Below are positions 50,910-59,765 of a DNA stretch of 64,000 nt, in pieces. This DNA is from Bellilinea sp040754815 (GTDB taxonomy: Bacteria > Chloroflexota > Anaerolineae > Anaerolineales > Anaerolineaceae). The stretch lies in assembly GCA_040754815.1 (NCBI GenBank), contig JBFMBX010000008.1, positions 62,001-126,000 of the forward strand. Direction: 5' to 3'. The position numbers and the translations under genes are program-made. The notes beneath the pieces were generated by a model, which was not told the DNA's origin, made no database searches, and saw only the letters and a list, made by a program, of their open reading frames with translations. Within the stretch, counting starts at the first letter, position 1. The number at the start of each line of letters is the position of its first letter.

Positions 50910-52553
50910 TTAAAATTTCGTCGAGTTTGTGAAAGGATGCACTTTTACGCGGGCATGTTCACAGGCAGCCCGCACAAAGGCCAAAAACAGAGGATGAGGT
51001 CGGTTTGGACGGGAGAGAAATTCTGGATGGAACTGCGTACCGACCATGAAGGGGTGATCGCTCAACTCGCAAATTTCGACCAGCAACCCATTGGGTGAAA
51101 GACCGGAAAAACGCATTCCATTTTCTTCGAAGATTTTACGATAGGCATTGTTGAATTCGAAACGGTGTCTGTGCCGCTCTTCAACCAGATCCTGCTGATA
51201 GGCACGGTGGGCAATGGTGCCGGGTTGTAACTGGCAAGGGTATAGACCCAATCGCATCGTTCCGCCCAATTCGGTAATGTGCTGTTGATCGGGCATAAGG
51301 TCAATGACCGGATGGGGTGTGGTGCGGTCAAATTCGGTTGAGTTGGCCCGCTCATCCTGCAGGATATGGCGGGCAAATTCAACAACCATCAACTGCATGC
51401 CCAGACACAATCCCAGATACGGGATTTTTTCTGTGCGTGCCATTCGGATAGCGGCGATTTTTCCTTCGATGCCGCGGCTGCCAAAACCGCCTGGAACGAG
51501 GATGCCGGCGGCATTGCGAAGTTCATCCAAATATTTTCCTTTTTCCAGATCAACCGAGTGGATCCATACGATTTCCACTTCCACCCCAAGATGAAGAGCG
51601 GCGTGATATAACGCTTCGCGCACGCTCATATAGGCATCATGTAATTCGACATATTTTCCAATTAGCGCGATTTTTATTTTGGGTTTGGGTTTCTTGACCT
51701 GGTCAACGAGCCGTTTCCAGTCTTTCCAGTCCGGTGAGCGGGAAGGCTTCAAACCCATTTTTTCCATGATAAACTCGGCAACTCCGGCTTCTTCCAGCAT
51801 CAAAGGTACTTCATAAAGCGTGGAAGCGGTGATCATAGGAATGACGGCGCGCTTCTCGACATCGCAAAACAGGGCAATTTTTTCGATAATTTCACGGTTG
51901 ACCGGGTAATCGGAGCGGGCCACGATCATATCGGGGGTGATGCCGATGGCGCGCAGCTGGGCTACGGAGTGCTGAGTGGGTTTGGTTTTCAGTTCTCCGG
52001 TTGCTCCAATATAAGGCAACCATGTTACATGAATGCACAAGGTGTTTTCCCGGCCAAGGTCGCTGCGCAGTTGACGAAGAGCCTCTAAAAATGGCTGCGA
52101 TTCGATATCGCCTACCGTACCGCCGACTTCGATGAGGACAATTTCAGCGCCGGTGGTTTTGGAGACCATTGCGATCCGCCGCTTGATTTCATTGGTGATG
52201 TGGGGAATAACCTGAATGGTACCTCCCAGATAATCTCCACGGCGTTCTTTGCTGATGACCTCCGCGTAAATTTGGCCGGTGGTCATATTGCAGACCCGAT
52301 TCAGGCGGATATCAATGAACCGCTCATAATGACCTAAATCGAGGTCGGTTTCTGCGCCATCGTCCAGTACATATACCTCACCGTGCTGGTAAGGGCTCAT
52401 CGTGCCGGGGTCAACGTTAATGTAGGGATCTAATTTTTGAACGGCAACAGCAAAACCACGTTCTTTAAGGAGTCGGCCTGTAGCAGCAGCCGTGACGCCT
52501 TTGCCAACAGAACTGACTACACCTCCGGTATAAAAGATATACTTGGTTGCCAT
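50910..52553 (-). CDS. pyrG: CTP synthase
   Basis: 547 residues. The N-terminal amidoligase domain (1-270) has YIFYTGGVVSSVGKGVTAAA with its P-loop, DPYINVDPGTMSPYQHGEVY and EVGGTVGDIESQPFLEALRQ. The C-terminal glutaminase has VPGGFGSRGIEGKIAAIRMA, nucleophile PYLGLCLGMQLMVVEFAR and FMVGTQFHPEFLSRP. It makes CTP from UTP and glutamine. It is preceded by a long leader with a stable hairpin. Confidence 0.97.
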   Translation of the reverse strand: MATKYIFYTGGVVSSVGKGVTAAATGRLLKERGFAVAVQKLDPYINVDPGTMSPYQHGEVYVLDDGAETDLDLGHYERFIDIRLNRVCNMTTGQIYAEVISKERRGDYLGGTIQVIPHITNEIKRRIAMVSKTTGAEIVLIEVGGTVGDIESQPFLEALRQLRSDLGRENTLCIHVTWLPYIGATGELKTKPTQHSVAQLRAIGITPDMIVARSDYPVNREIIEKIALFCDVEKRAVIPMITASTLYEVPLMLEEAGVAEFIMEKMGLKPSRSPDWKDWKRLVDQVKKPKPKIKIALIGKYVELHDAYMSVREALYHAALHLGVEVEIVWIHSVDLEKGKYLDELRNAAGILVPGGFGSRGIEGKIAAIRMARTEKIPYLGLCLGMQLMVVEFARHILQDERANSTEFDRTTPHPVIDLMPDQQHITELGGTMRLGLYPCQLQPGTIAHRAYQQDLVEERHRHRFEFNNAYRKIFEENGMRFSGLSPNGLLVEICELSDHPFMVGTQFHPEFLSRPNRPHPLFLAFVRAACEHARVKVHPFTNSTKF

Positions 52554-52583
52554 CTTTAATCACCTCGCCTTGCTTAATAAAGT

Positions 52584-52614
52584 AGAGGGAGGTGCAAAAC
52601 TGGCTCCTCCCTCT
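52584..52614 (-). promoter_or_regulatory. Hairpin in the pyrG leader
   Basis: A perfect 9-bp stem (AGAGGGAGG at 52584-52592 with CCTCCCTCT at 52606-52614) lies 31 bp upstream of pyrG. There is no T run on the minus strand, so it is not a plain terminator. The region 52615-52737 has no gene; it probably contains the pyrG promoter (TATGATAAACT-like A/T-rich stretch near 52720). Confidence 0.4.
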
Positions 52615-52737
52615 GAGGACTTCTACATTGAGAATTGTTCTGAAGGTGTATCCTGAAGCACTGGTTAAATTCAAATGACCTGTTCAGAAGAATTGTTGAA
52701 AAGAAGTGCCTGCTGATTAGTTTATCATATTTTGAGT

Positions 52738-52779
52738 GGAAAATATGAAAACAGCCTCGCCGTCAAACTGGCAAGGCTG
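52738..52779 (-). terminator. Terminator of the S1-domain protein gene
   Basis: On the minus strand, CAGCCTTGCC (52770-52779) pairs with GGCGAGGCTG (52752-52761), followed by TTTTCATATTTT. Another small palindrome GCTTTGCAAAGC lies between it and the gene end. Confidence 0.75.
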
Positions 52780-52842
52780 CAATCCTCCATGCTTTGCAAA
52801 GCGACCCGGGGAGTCTCTTGCTGGGAAAAGGATGGGAATAAA

Positions 52843-53688
52843 TTATTGGGTGGTGCTTTTATGTTCCAGGGTGCGGGCTAAAATCTCTTCCTGTTCACTG
52901 GAAAGGTTTTTGGCCTTTTCTTTCTTGGCTTTTTCGGCTTTCTTCTTTTCCTTCGCCCTCTCCATCGCCTCGCGGAGGGCGATTTCCATAGCGGTAGGTT
53001 CGTTTTCAGCGGGGTTGTCTTCTCTGTTCACCTGAATCTCTGCATCGGTGTATTCGCTGCCGCGGTTCTGGCGGGGATTGTTTTTCTTCCCACGGCGAGG
53101 TTTTTCTCTGGATGTTTCTTTCTTGGACTCTTTGACGATTTCAGGGGCTTCTTCCTGAACCGGTTCTGGCAGCAAGGCTTTTACGCTGAGCTTGATTTGT
53201 TTTTTCTTTTTGTTGACATCAATGACCTTGGCTTCCAGTTCGTCCCCTTCTTTAACTACATCCGAGGGGGTGCGAACATAGCCGTGAGCAAGCTCACTGA
53301 TGTGAATCAAGCCGGGGCGTTCGGCGCCGATATCCAGAAACACGCCGAAATTTTCCAGACGTACCACCTTGCCCTTGACCACCATATCCGGTTTGATATC
53401 CCGCCATTCCAGTTCAAGCGGCTTGATCATGGTCAATTCGATGCGGTTGTCTTTGATGCGGCGCACCCATACATCAATGATTTGCCCAACCTGCAAAACA
53501 TCTTTAACACTTTTGATTGGCTGATCGGTAAAGGTGGAGATCTGTGAGATATGCAAAACGGCTTTCTGGCCGTTAGCAATTTCTACCACAGCGCCGGCCA
53601 GCGTGGTTTTAATCACTTTACCGGCAAATTTCATTTTCGGTTTGATTTCAATATTTGTGCTGCTTTCCGCAATAGCGGTATTTTCCAT
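52843..53688 (-). CDS. Double S1-domain RNA-binding protein
   Basis: 281 residues. Two S1 motifs: the first (about 18-85, MKFAGKVIKTTLAGAVVEI, LHISQI) is divergent; the second (about 98-170) is canonical, VVKGKVVRLENFGVFLDIG and GLIHISELAHGYVRTPSDVV. The C-terminal 100 residues are a charged, low-complexity Lys/Glu tail with a predicted coiled coil (AMEIALREAMERAKEKKKAEK). It likely binds mRNA or the ribosome, like short bacterial S1 paralogues, but is not ribosomal protein S1 itself. GGGAGAAG lies before the ATG. Confidence 0.87.
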   Translation of the reverse strand: MENTAIAESSTNIEIKPKMKFAGKVIKTTLAGAVVEIANGQKAVLHISQISTFTDQPIKSVKDVLQVGQIIDVWVRRIKDNRIELTMIKPLELEWRDIKPDMVVKGKVVRLENFGVFLDIGAERPGLIHISELAHGYVRTPSDVVKEGDELEAKVIDVNKKKKQIKLSVKALLPEPVQEEAPEIVKESKKETSREKPRRGKKNNPRQNRGSEYTDAEIQVNREDNPAENEPTAMEIALREAMERAKEKKKAEKAKKEKAKNLSSEQEEILARTLEHKSTTQ

Positions 53689-53728
53689 ATTACACTTCTC
53701 CCGTAGGTCTTAATTGCTGCAAAAGGTG

Positions 53729-53757
53729 ATTATACCCCTTGCAGGCGGAACTGTCAA
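53729..53757 (-). promoter_or_regulatory. Consensus promoter of the S1-domain gene
   Basis: On the minus strand, perfect TTGACA (53752-53757), 17 bp and perfect TATAAT (53729-53734). This is the only full-consensus sigma70-type promoter I found in the window, giving a leader of about 35 nt. Confidence 0.85.
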
Positions 53758-53829
53758 TTAAAAGGAAATTATCCGGTCATTCCCGGCTGATATTATTCTG
53801 TTTCCGAGAGGCTTATGCGAGCGGTTATA

Positions 53830-54819
53830 TCAGATATGCAGGCTTCTAAATGAGATTATTCCCAACAAAAAGGGCAGCCAAAAGGTAAATCCCCGGTAAG
53901 CCAGGGTAATTACTGCTGCGGCCTCAACAGGTACGGCAAGTGAAGTGAGGGCGAGGGTGAGCAATCCCTCGACGACACCAATACCCGCCGGGGTGGGTGA
54001 TATGATGACGAAGAGATAGGCAATGGAAAAACCGGCAATTAATTGGCCGGGGGTAACCGGTGTATTGAAGGCTAAAAACATGGAGCCAAGTATACAAATC
54101 AATAAAATTTTATTGAGGATGGTCAACCCGGCTGGCCGAATCCACGCGTGACGAAGATGCTGGATTGCTTTTACGCCTTCGCTGAGTTCGGATGAAAAGA
54201 GAGCAACACGAGGTTCATCAATTATTGACTTTTTTATCACTTTTGCGGCCGTTTTATTTATCCATCGAACGACCTGTAACAACAGGTGAGTCAGACGTTC
54301 GTCAGAGCGGGAGGCAAGATAGACAATTGAAATCAAAGCGGTTACGAAGAGGATGAACAACACAAATGCAAAAATCTCAAAAGGCCATAAAACCTGATAA
54401 AAGGCAAGAATGATCAAACCAAAAAAGATGATGGTTAACAAGCCGCTGTAATCAAAAATCAAAAATAAAGCACTGCCGACCATGATTCGGGCGGTGGAGT
54501 GCCCATTTTTTCGAGCGTCTGTGTAAAAAACCATCAAACCGCTCACGCCGGCGCTGGGAGCAGCCAGATTAATAAAATTGACCGCTAAAAATAACCGGGT
54601 TACGTGGAAGAAGGGCTTATTTACCCCCGTCAGAGAAAAAAGTGACTGGAAGGTTAAGGTGGTGATACTGAGCCAGCCGGCCAGTAAAAGAAAAGCCGCC
54701 ACGAGCCAAAACCAGTTCCCCTTTTGGATAACAAGCAGAACCTCTTGAAGCTCGGTGAAGCGGCTGATAATAAATAATATGCCCAACATTACGATGAGGG
54801 CAATGACCAGTTTTTTCAC
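53830..54819 (-). CDS. UPF0104-type flippase-like membrane protein
   Basis: 329 residues, about eight helices, with LAVNFINLAAPSAGVSGLMVFY and ISPTPAGIGVVEGLLTLAL, the paired motifs of the lysylphosphatidylglycerol synthase transmembrane family (YbhN/AglD-like). The catalytic GNAT domain of MprF is absent. It is probably involved in moving lipid-linked compounds. The GTG at 54819 is 6 nt after TATAAT (54826-54831, minus strand) and has no ribosome-binding site, so the mRNA is probably leaderless; an in-frame ATG at 54885 lies upstream of that promoter. Confidence 0.85.
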   Translation of the reverse strand: MKKLVIALIVMLGILFIISRFTELQEVLLVIQKGNWFWLVAAFLLLAGWLSITTLTFQSLFSLTGVNKPFFHVTRLFLAVNFINLAAPSAGVSGLMVFYTDARKNGHSTARIMVGSALFLIFDYSGLLTIIFFGLIILAFYQVLWPFEIFAFVLFILFVTALISIVYLASRSDERLTHLLLQVVRWINKTAAKVIKKSIIDEPRVALFSSELSEGVKAIQHLRHAWIRPAGLTILNKILLICILGSMFLAFNTPVTPGQLIAGFSIAYLFVIISPTPAGIGVVEGLLTLALTSLAVPVEAAAVITLAYRGFTFWLPFLLGIISFRSLHI

Positions 54820-54875
54820 AAGATGATTATATATGATAATTTCCGAGGATATAAAAATAATACTGAAATTAAACC

Positions 54876-54915
54876 ATAACATCACCCTCGTACTCTCGTG
54901 GCGGGGTGATGTTAT
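54876..54915 (-). terminator. Terminator of the C-terminal processing protease gene
   Basis: A 12-bp stem ATAACATCACCC (54876-54887) pairs with GGGTGATGTTAT (54904-54915) and is followed on the minus strand by a weak GGTTTAATTT. It insulates the flippase-like gene from its upstream neighbour. Confidence 0.65.
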
Positions 54916-54949
54916 TTAAGACGGACGGCGGCTATAAGGCCGCAGATTA

Positions 54950-56221
54950 CTACTTACTCGTCTGACTGTTGGGGACCTGACCGCTGAGCAGCAATTCGAT
55001 GGCTTTGTCCAGTTGGGGATCGCGATTTTCTTTTACATCTTCTTCGGTGATCTCCACAACCACATCGGGCATTAACCCTTCACCGTTGATCTGACGCTCA
55101 TTGGGAGTTAGCCAACGGGCAATGGTGATTTTGACTGCGCCGGCATCTGCCTGTAATTCGCGCCACGTCTGGACGGTGCCTTTACCAAATGTTTTTGTTC
55201 CGACCAGAAGTCCGCGTCCGCGATCTTGAATGGCACCTGCGGTAATCTCTGAGGCAGATGCAGATCCTTCATTAACCAGTACCACCAGAGGAATATCGGT
55301 TGCCAATCCGCCCGGCCGGGCCTGATAGGTTATTTTTTCGCCATCGCCATACTGCTCGTACATGATGACGCCATCCCCGATAAATTGAGAGGTGATGTTG
55401 ATAGCCGTGTTCAGGTAACCACCGGGATTATTGCGCAGGTCGAGGATTATGCCGACAGGATCGTTCCTTAACAGTTCGCGAAGTTTGGCGCGTAAATCGC
55501 GGTCGGTCTGTTCGCCAAATTGGGTGATTTTGATATAGGCGATATTGTTGTCCAGCATCTCTCCGCTTACCGTTTCCAGTGTAATTTTCTGGCGAACGAT
55601 GCTGACCTCAAATGGTTCTTCTTCGCCTTCACGCAAAATGGTTAGCCTGACCGTTGTGCCGGCTGGGCCGAGAACACGACGAAGCACTAATTGGGGATCC
55701 ATGCCGGTTACATCTTCCCCATCCACGGCGATGATCTGGTCACCGGCCTTAAGACCAGCTTTTTCGGCAGGAGAACCTTCCATGGGGCTGATGATGGTAA
55801 GGAATTTACCAGTCGTATCTACCCACGCGCCGATTCCATCATACTCACCACGTAAGGGCGCGTTGGCTTGCTGGTATTCATCTTTTGTCAGATAACCGCT
55901 GTAGGGGTCACCCAAAGCATCTAACATGCCCCGGATAGCCCCCTGCATCAGTAACACATCGTCCACCGGCTGATCAACGTAATTTTCATGCACCAGTTCC
56001 CACGCCTGCCAGAATGGCGCAAATAGTTCCTCCCGATCAACGCTTTGAGGGGATGCAGCGGGTGTATTGGCAAGAGGCATTTCCGAAAGAAGGGGGAGTT
56101 TGGGCAGGCTGACAGAGGAAGGCAGGCTGATGCCGGCTGCCAGCCCAACGGTAAAACTAATTCCCATTAATAAACCGGCGAGGAGTAAAACCAGAATGGT
56201 TTTTAGGAATTTTGAATTCAT
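54950..56221 (-). CDS. ctpA: S41 C-terminal processing protease
   Basis: 423 residues. An N-terminal hydrophobic anchor (TILVLLLAGLLMGISFTVGL) is followed by a PDZ domain (about 125-205) with GIGAWVDTTGKFLTIISPM and AGLKAGDQIIAVDGEDVTG. The protease core follows, with LDLRNNPGGYLNTAI, the catalytic Ser in VLVNEGSASASEITAGAIQD and the catalytic Lys in VGTKTFGKGTVQTW. It acts outside the membrane, trimming or degrading envelope proteins. Confidence 0.95.
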   Translation of the reverse strand: MNSKFLKTILVLLLAGLLMGISFTVGLAAGISLPSSVSLPKLPLLSEMPLANTPAASPQSVDREELFAPFWQAWELVHENYVDQPVDDVLLMQGAIRGMLDALGDPYSGYLTKDEYQQANAPLRGEYDGIGAWVDTTGKFLTIISPMEGSPAEKAGLKAGDQIIAVDGEDVTGMDPQLVLRRVLGPAGTTVRLTILREGEEEPFEVSIVRQKITLETVSGEMLDNNIAYIKITQFGEQTDRDLRAKLRELLRNDPVGIILDLRNNPGGYLNTAINITSQFIGDGVIMYEQYGDGEKITYQARPGGLATDIPLVVLVNEGSASASEITAGAIQDRGRGLLVGTKTFGKGTVQTWRELQADAGAVKITIARWLTPNERQINGEGLMPDVVVEITEEDVKENRDPQLDKAIELLLSGQVPNSQTSK

Positions 56222-56292
56222 ACGGGCAACTCCACGATAAAAATTGATATGGGTAATTCAATATCACTTAAAGATTAAAGGTGGATGAAAAA

Positions 56293-56541
56293 TCATTTAT
56301 CCTCATCCTGTTTATGCTGAAAATTTTGCAGATTCGATACACGGCTGGAAAGTTCACGCAGATGTTGGTTTTCCTTTTCCCATGGGTTTTTGAGCGTTTT
56401 GAATGTTTCTGAAAGGATGGATGCTTCGGATTGTTCTGAACCTTTCTTTTTGAGCAGCGAAAACAAACCCACATTTGTAACGATGAAAATCAGAGCAATA
56501 AAGCCGATTGCAATCCAGCCGAGCGGTGAGAGATCATTCAT
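56293..56541 (-). CDS. Small single-helix membrane protein
   Basis: 82 residues. One N-terminal transmembrane helix (LGWIAIGFIALIFIVTNVGLF) is followed by a charged, probably coiled-coil tail (FKTLKNPWEKENQHLRELSS). Its ATG overlaps the stop of the HAD gene (ATGA) with GAGGTGGAAG upstream. It is unrecognised. The same-strand neighbours are a HAD phosphatase and the S41 protease. Confidence 0.65.
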   Translation of the reverse strand: MNDLSPLGWIAIGFIALIFIVTNVGLFSLLKKKGSEQSEASILSETFKTLKNPWEKENQHLRELSSRVSNLQNFQHKQDEDK

Positions 56542-57197
56542 TTTTCTTCCACCTCGATGCATAAAGAGTCAGTAAAAATTGCCGGCAGGTCATGAATGGT
56601 ATTTATTTGCAGATGGGCAGGGGAGGAGGTGCCATTCTTTCCGACCTGCACGGTAAATAAACCGAGCGAACGGGCAGCGGTCAGGTTGCGTGGAGAATCT
56701 TCAAATATGACACAGCGAGACAAATCTTTGACGGCTGCAATTTTGACTGCCAGATGAAACGATTCCGGCATGGGCTTGCAAAATGGAGCGATATCCATCA
56801 CATCTATGATACCGTCAAAACAATCCGCAACGTTGAGAGCGCTTAAAACTCTACCGGCATGAGCCCGATCTCCATTGGTGAAAATAATCTTCCGGAAAGG
56901 CAGCGAAGAAAGAATTTGTCTCAAGACAGGATCGGGTTTCAGGAACTGATGCAGGGGCACATCATGAACGAAGGCAAGATACTCCGCTGCATCGATTCCA
57001 AAGGACGCCTCCAGGCCGCGCAGTGTAGTGCCATACTGATTAAACAGTTGATCCCGAAGGCGACTGGCCTCGACAGGAGGTAAGTCAAGGCGTTGTTGAA
57101 TGAATAAGTTGATTCGATCCCCGATGGCGTGCCACAAACCGGATTCGGGAGAGTAAAGAGTATCGTCCAGATCAAAGACAAGTAATTCGGGCTTCAT
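56538..57197 (-). CDS. HAD-family pyrimidine 5'-nucleotidase-like phosphatase
   Basis: 219 residues. Motif I VFDLDDTLYSPESGLW (nucleophile Asp at about 9), motif II IIFTNGDRAHAGRVL, motif III Lys in APFCKPMPESF and motif IV VIFEDSPRNLTAAR. The spacing and LYSPESGLW loop match the SDT1/PHM8 pyrimidine nucleotidase group. I set the start at the ATG at 57197, where the domain begins. A TATACT at 57208-57213 (minus) overlaps the mutL -10 on the other strand. Confidence 0.9.
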   Translation of the reverse strand: MKPELLVFDLDDTLYSPESGLWHAIGDRINLFIQQRLDLPPVEASRLRDQLFNQYGTTLRGLEASFGIDAAEYLAFVHDVPLHQFLKPDPVLRQILSSLPFRKIIFTNGDRAHAGRVLSALNVADCFDGIIDVMDIAPFCKPMPESFHLAVKIAAVKDLSRCVIFEDSPRNLTAARSLGLFTVQVGKNGTSSPAHLQINTIHDLPAIFTDSLCIEVEEK

Positions 57198-57207
57198 GGT
57201 AATTTTG

Positions 57208-57215
57208 AGTATAAT
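57208..57215. promoter_or_regulatory. Shared -10 region of HAD and mutL genes
   Basis: AGTATAAT contains TATAAT for mutL (57210-57215, plus) and TATACT for the HAD gene (57208-57213, minus). Only four bases separate two independent -10 boxes, so polymerase cannot use both at once. Confidence 0.5.
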
Positions 57216-57259
57216 CGAAAAGGTGTTAAGATGAAAAGAAATTGTAAAGGGAGAGAAAT

Positions 57260-58993
57260 TTGCCAATCCGGATATTAGCGGACGAAGTAGCTTCTCAAAT
57301 TGCGGCGGGTGAGGTCGTGGAAAGACCGGCCTCGGTGGTGAAAGAATTGCTGGAGAATTCACTGGATGCCGGGGCGCAACGCATTGAAATTCGCATAGCC
57401 AACGCGGGAAAGGAGTTAATCGAGGTCGGCGATAACGGCTGCGGCATTGCGGCGGATGAATTAACCCTTGCGGTTGCCCGCCACGCCACCAGCAAACTGA
57501 GCAGTGCGGAAGACTTGTTTAGAATTTCGACCCTGGGCTTTCGAGGGGAAGCGCTGGCTTCCATTGCTTCGGTTTCTCGCTTAACCCTCATTTCAAGGGA
57601 GAAGTCGGCGGAATTCGGCAGAAAAATTATTGTTGAGGGTGGAAAATTGATTTCCAACGAGGCGGCCGGGATTCCTTCGGGAACAGTGGTCATCGTTGAA
57701 AACCTGTTTTTCAATGTTCCCGCTCGTCTTAAATTCCTGAAAAGCGATCTAACCGAAAGAAATCTAATCACCCAACTGGTTTCCCGCTATGCCTTAGCCT
57801 ACCCACGGGTTCGATTTCGTCTGGTGCAGGATGGTCGGGAGATTTTTCACAGCCATGGTCAGAATAATCGCCGTGAAATACTGGCACAATTATTCGATAG
57901 TCAACTGGCCCGCCAGATGCTGGAGGTGGAACTGGAGGATGAAGATATCCGCATCAACGGATTTATCAGTCCGGTGGGGGTAAGCCGTTCCAATCGCCGT
58001 GAAATTACTTTTTTTGTCAACGGCCGCTGGGTGCAGGATGCGGGATTATCCACGGCATTAATTCAAGCCTACCACACTCTTTTAATGGTGGGACGTTATC
58101 CGATTGCGACTCTTTTCATTGATATGCCGCCCGAACTGGTGGATGTCAATGTGCATCCGGCCAAGGCAGAAGTTCGTTTCCGCGATAATGACCGCGTTTT
58201 TCGCGCTGTGCAAAGAGCGGTTAAACGGGCATTGCTGGCTTACTCGCCTGCTCCGGAGATTCATTCTCCCAGCTGGCAGAGTCAACCACGCAGTTTCGAC
58301 CCCGCGTGGGGTATGGTGCAGCAAGCAACAGCGCCGGAAAATCAGATGGGGGAGCAGCACCTTGATTCACCGTCTGATGAAACAGGGGCTGTCCAGTTGA
58401 CGGTGGATAAACTGCCGCTGCTGCGGGTGATTGGTCAGGTGGGGGCTGCTTATGTGGTTGCGGAAGGGCCGGACGGTCTGTATCTGATTGATCAACATGC
58501 AGCCCATGAAAGAGTCCTTTTTGAAAAGTTTATGCGCGAAGCGGGTAAGGAAATTCACTCGCAGGCCTTATTGCAGCCGGTGACTTTGGAGTTATCTCCC
58601 CAAAGCGCAGCCCTGTTGCAGGATCAACTGGCGGCCATTAATCGCTGGGGATTTGAAGTGGAATCCTTTGGCGGTAATACTTTTCGTATCAGGCGCATTC
58701 CTGCCATGCTCAGCGGTGTTGATCCGGTGTCGGCGATTCATTCTCTGGTGGAGGATTTCGAAGAAGATGAAACACCGCTGCAAACCGAAATCGAAGCCAG
58801 AGTGATTGCACGGGTATGTAAAAGAGCCGCTGTTAAAGCGGGCAAAATCCTCTCTTCAGAAGAGCAACAGGCTTTGGTACGCGACCTTGAACGCTGTCAG
58901 TCACCGCGAACCTGTCCACATGGTCGGCCAACGATGATTCATTTATCGGTGGATTTACTGGAGCGTCAATTTGGGCGGAAGGGCAGCCGATAG
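57260..58993 (+). CDS. mutL: DNA mismatch repair protein MutL
   Basis: 577 residues from a TTG with GGGAGAG upstream. The GHKL ATPase domain shows ASQIAAGEVVERPASVVKEL, SLDAGAQRIEIRI, VGDNGCGIAADEL, RHATSKLSSAEDLFRISTLG and GFRGEALASIASVS. The C-terminal dimerisation domain starts at about 390, with LIDQHAAHERVLFEKFM. An endonuclease-like Zn motif DQHAAHERV plus CQSPRTCPHGRPT indicates a nicking MutL, as in bacteria lacking MutH. mutS is not in the window. Confidence 0.96.
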   Translation: MPIRILADEVASQIAAGEVVERPASVVKELLENSLDAGAQRIEIRIANAGKELIEVGDNGCGIAADELTLAVARHATSKLSSAEDLFRISTLGFRGEALASIASVSRLTLISREKSAEFGRKIIVEGGKLISNEAAGIPSGTVVIVENLFFNVPARLKFLKSDLTERNLITQLVSRYALAYPRVRFRLVQDGREIFHSHGQNNRREILAQLFDSQLARQMLEVELEDEDIRINGFISPVGVSRSNRREITFFVNGRWVQDAGLSTALIQAYHTLLMVGRYPIATLFIDMPPELVDVNVHPAKAEVRFRDNDRVFRAVQRAVKRALLAYSPAPEIHSPSWQSQPRSFDPAWGMVQQATAPENQMGEQHLDSPSDETGAVQLTVDKLPLLRVIGQVGAAYVVAEGPDGLYLIDQHAAHERVLFEKFMREAGKEIHSQALLQPVTLELSPQSAALLQDQLAAINRWGFEVESFGGNTFRIRRIPAMLSGVDPVSAIHSLVEDFEEDETPLQTEIEARVIARVCKRAAVKAGKILSSEEQQALVRDLERCQSPRTCPHGRPTMIHLSVDLLERQFGRKGSR

Positions 58994-59000
58994 CCGTATC

Positions 59001-59765
59001 TCATGACATTTGGCGTATGATTTCTGGCCACAAATCGGCTACATCGTACGGCAATAAAAGATCGGCCTGAGAATCCAGGTAGGTGGGGGAAAAAGTGTTG
59101 ATGATCAACCGTGCGCCATTTTCCAAAGCATACAGCGGGAGGTGAGCGGCAGGGGTCACTTCCAGAGCACTCCCCACCACAACAAACAAATCTGCTTTTT
59201 GCGCCTGTTCTTCGGCCTTTTGCCAGACATCCACAGGGAGTAATTCCTCAAACAAGACAATACCCGGTTTCAGAATTGATTTGCAGTTTGTGCAGCGGGG
59301 AATTTCTTTTTCATGAAGGAAGGGATCGATGTAATCTTCCAGAGGAAAAATGCGCTGGCAGCTGAGGCAGTGCAACTTTTTCATGGAACCATGAACTTCA
59401 AGGACATGGCTTGAACCGGCTTTCTGGTGCAGTCCATCAATGTTTTGGGTGATGATCGCTTTGAGATGGCCGGTTTCTTCGAGTCGAGTAAGAGCGTAAT
59501 GGGCAGGATTGGGTTTAGCGTTGAGTATTCCTTCAGCCAGTGGGCGTAACCAGTTGAAGAATTTTTCCGGGCGGTGCCGAAAAGCGGAAAGCGAAGCGAC
59601 CTCCATGGGATTGTCGTGTGTCCACAAGCCGGTGTTGGCAGAGCGGAAATCTGGAATGCCGGATGGGGTTGAAATTCCCGCGCCGGTCAGCACAACCATC
59701 CAGCGCGAATGGGTAATCAAGTCCACTGCCTGACGAGCGGCTGCGTGCAGATCATCCCCGTTCAT
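59001..59765 (-). CDS. Sirtuin-type NAD-dependent protein deacylase
   Basis: 254 residues. VVLTGAGISTPSGIPDFRSA, IITQNIDGLHQKAGSS with the NAD-binding Gln/Asn/Asp, and the catalytic His in VLEVHGSMKKLHC. The Zn module uses CLSC and CTNC pairs, and VVGSALEVTPAAHLPLYAL completes it. It removes acyl groups from lysines using NAD. It is translated after the REC-ParA gene with ATGA overlap. Confidence 0.95.
   Translation of the reverse strand: MNGDDLHAAARQAVDLITHSRWMVVLTGAGISTPSGIPDFRSANTGLWTHDNPMEVASLSAFRHRPEKFFNWLRPLAEGILNAKPNPAHYALTRLEETGHLKAIITQNIDGLHQKAGSSHVLEVHGSMKKLHCLSCQRIFPLEDYIDPFLHEKEIPRCTNCKSILKPGIVLFEELLPVDVWQKAEEQAQKADLFVVVGSALEVTPAAHLPLYALENGARLIINTFSPTYLDSQADLLLPYDVADLWPEIIRQMS

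Noticed and set aside
52786..52842. GCTTTGCAAAGC palindrome region as a riboswitch
   Set aside because: It lies downstream of the S1 gene next to its terminator. No conserved riboswitch core could be matched.
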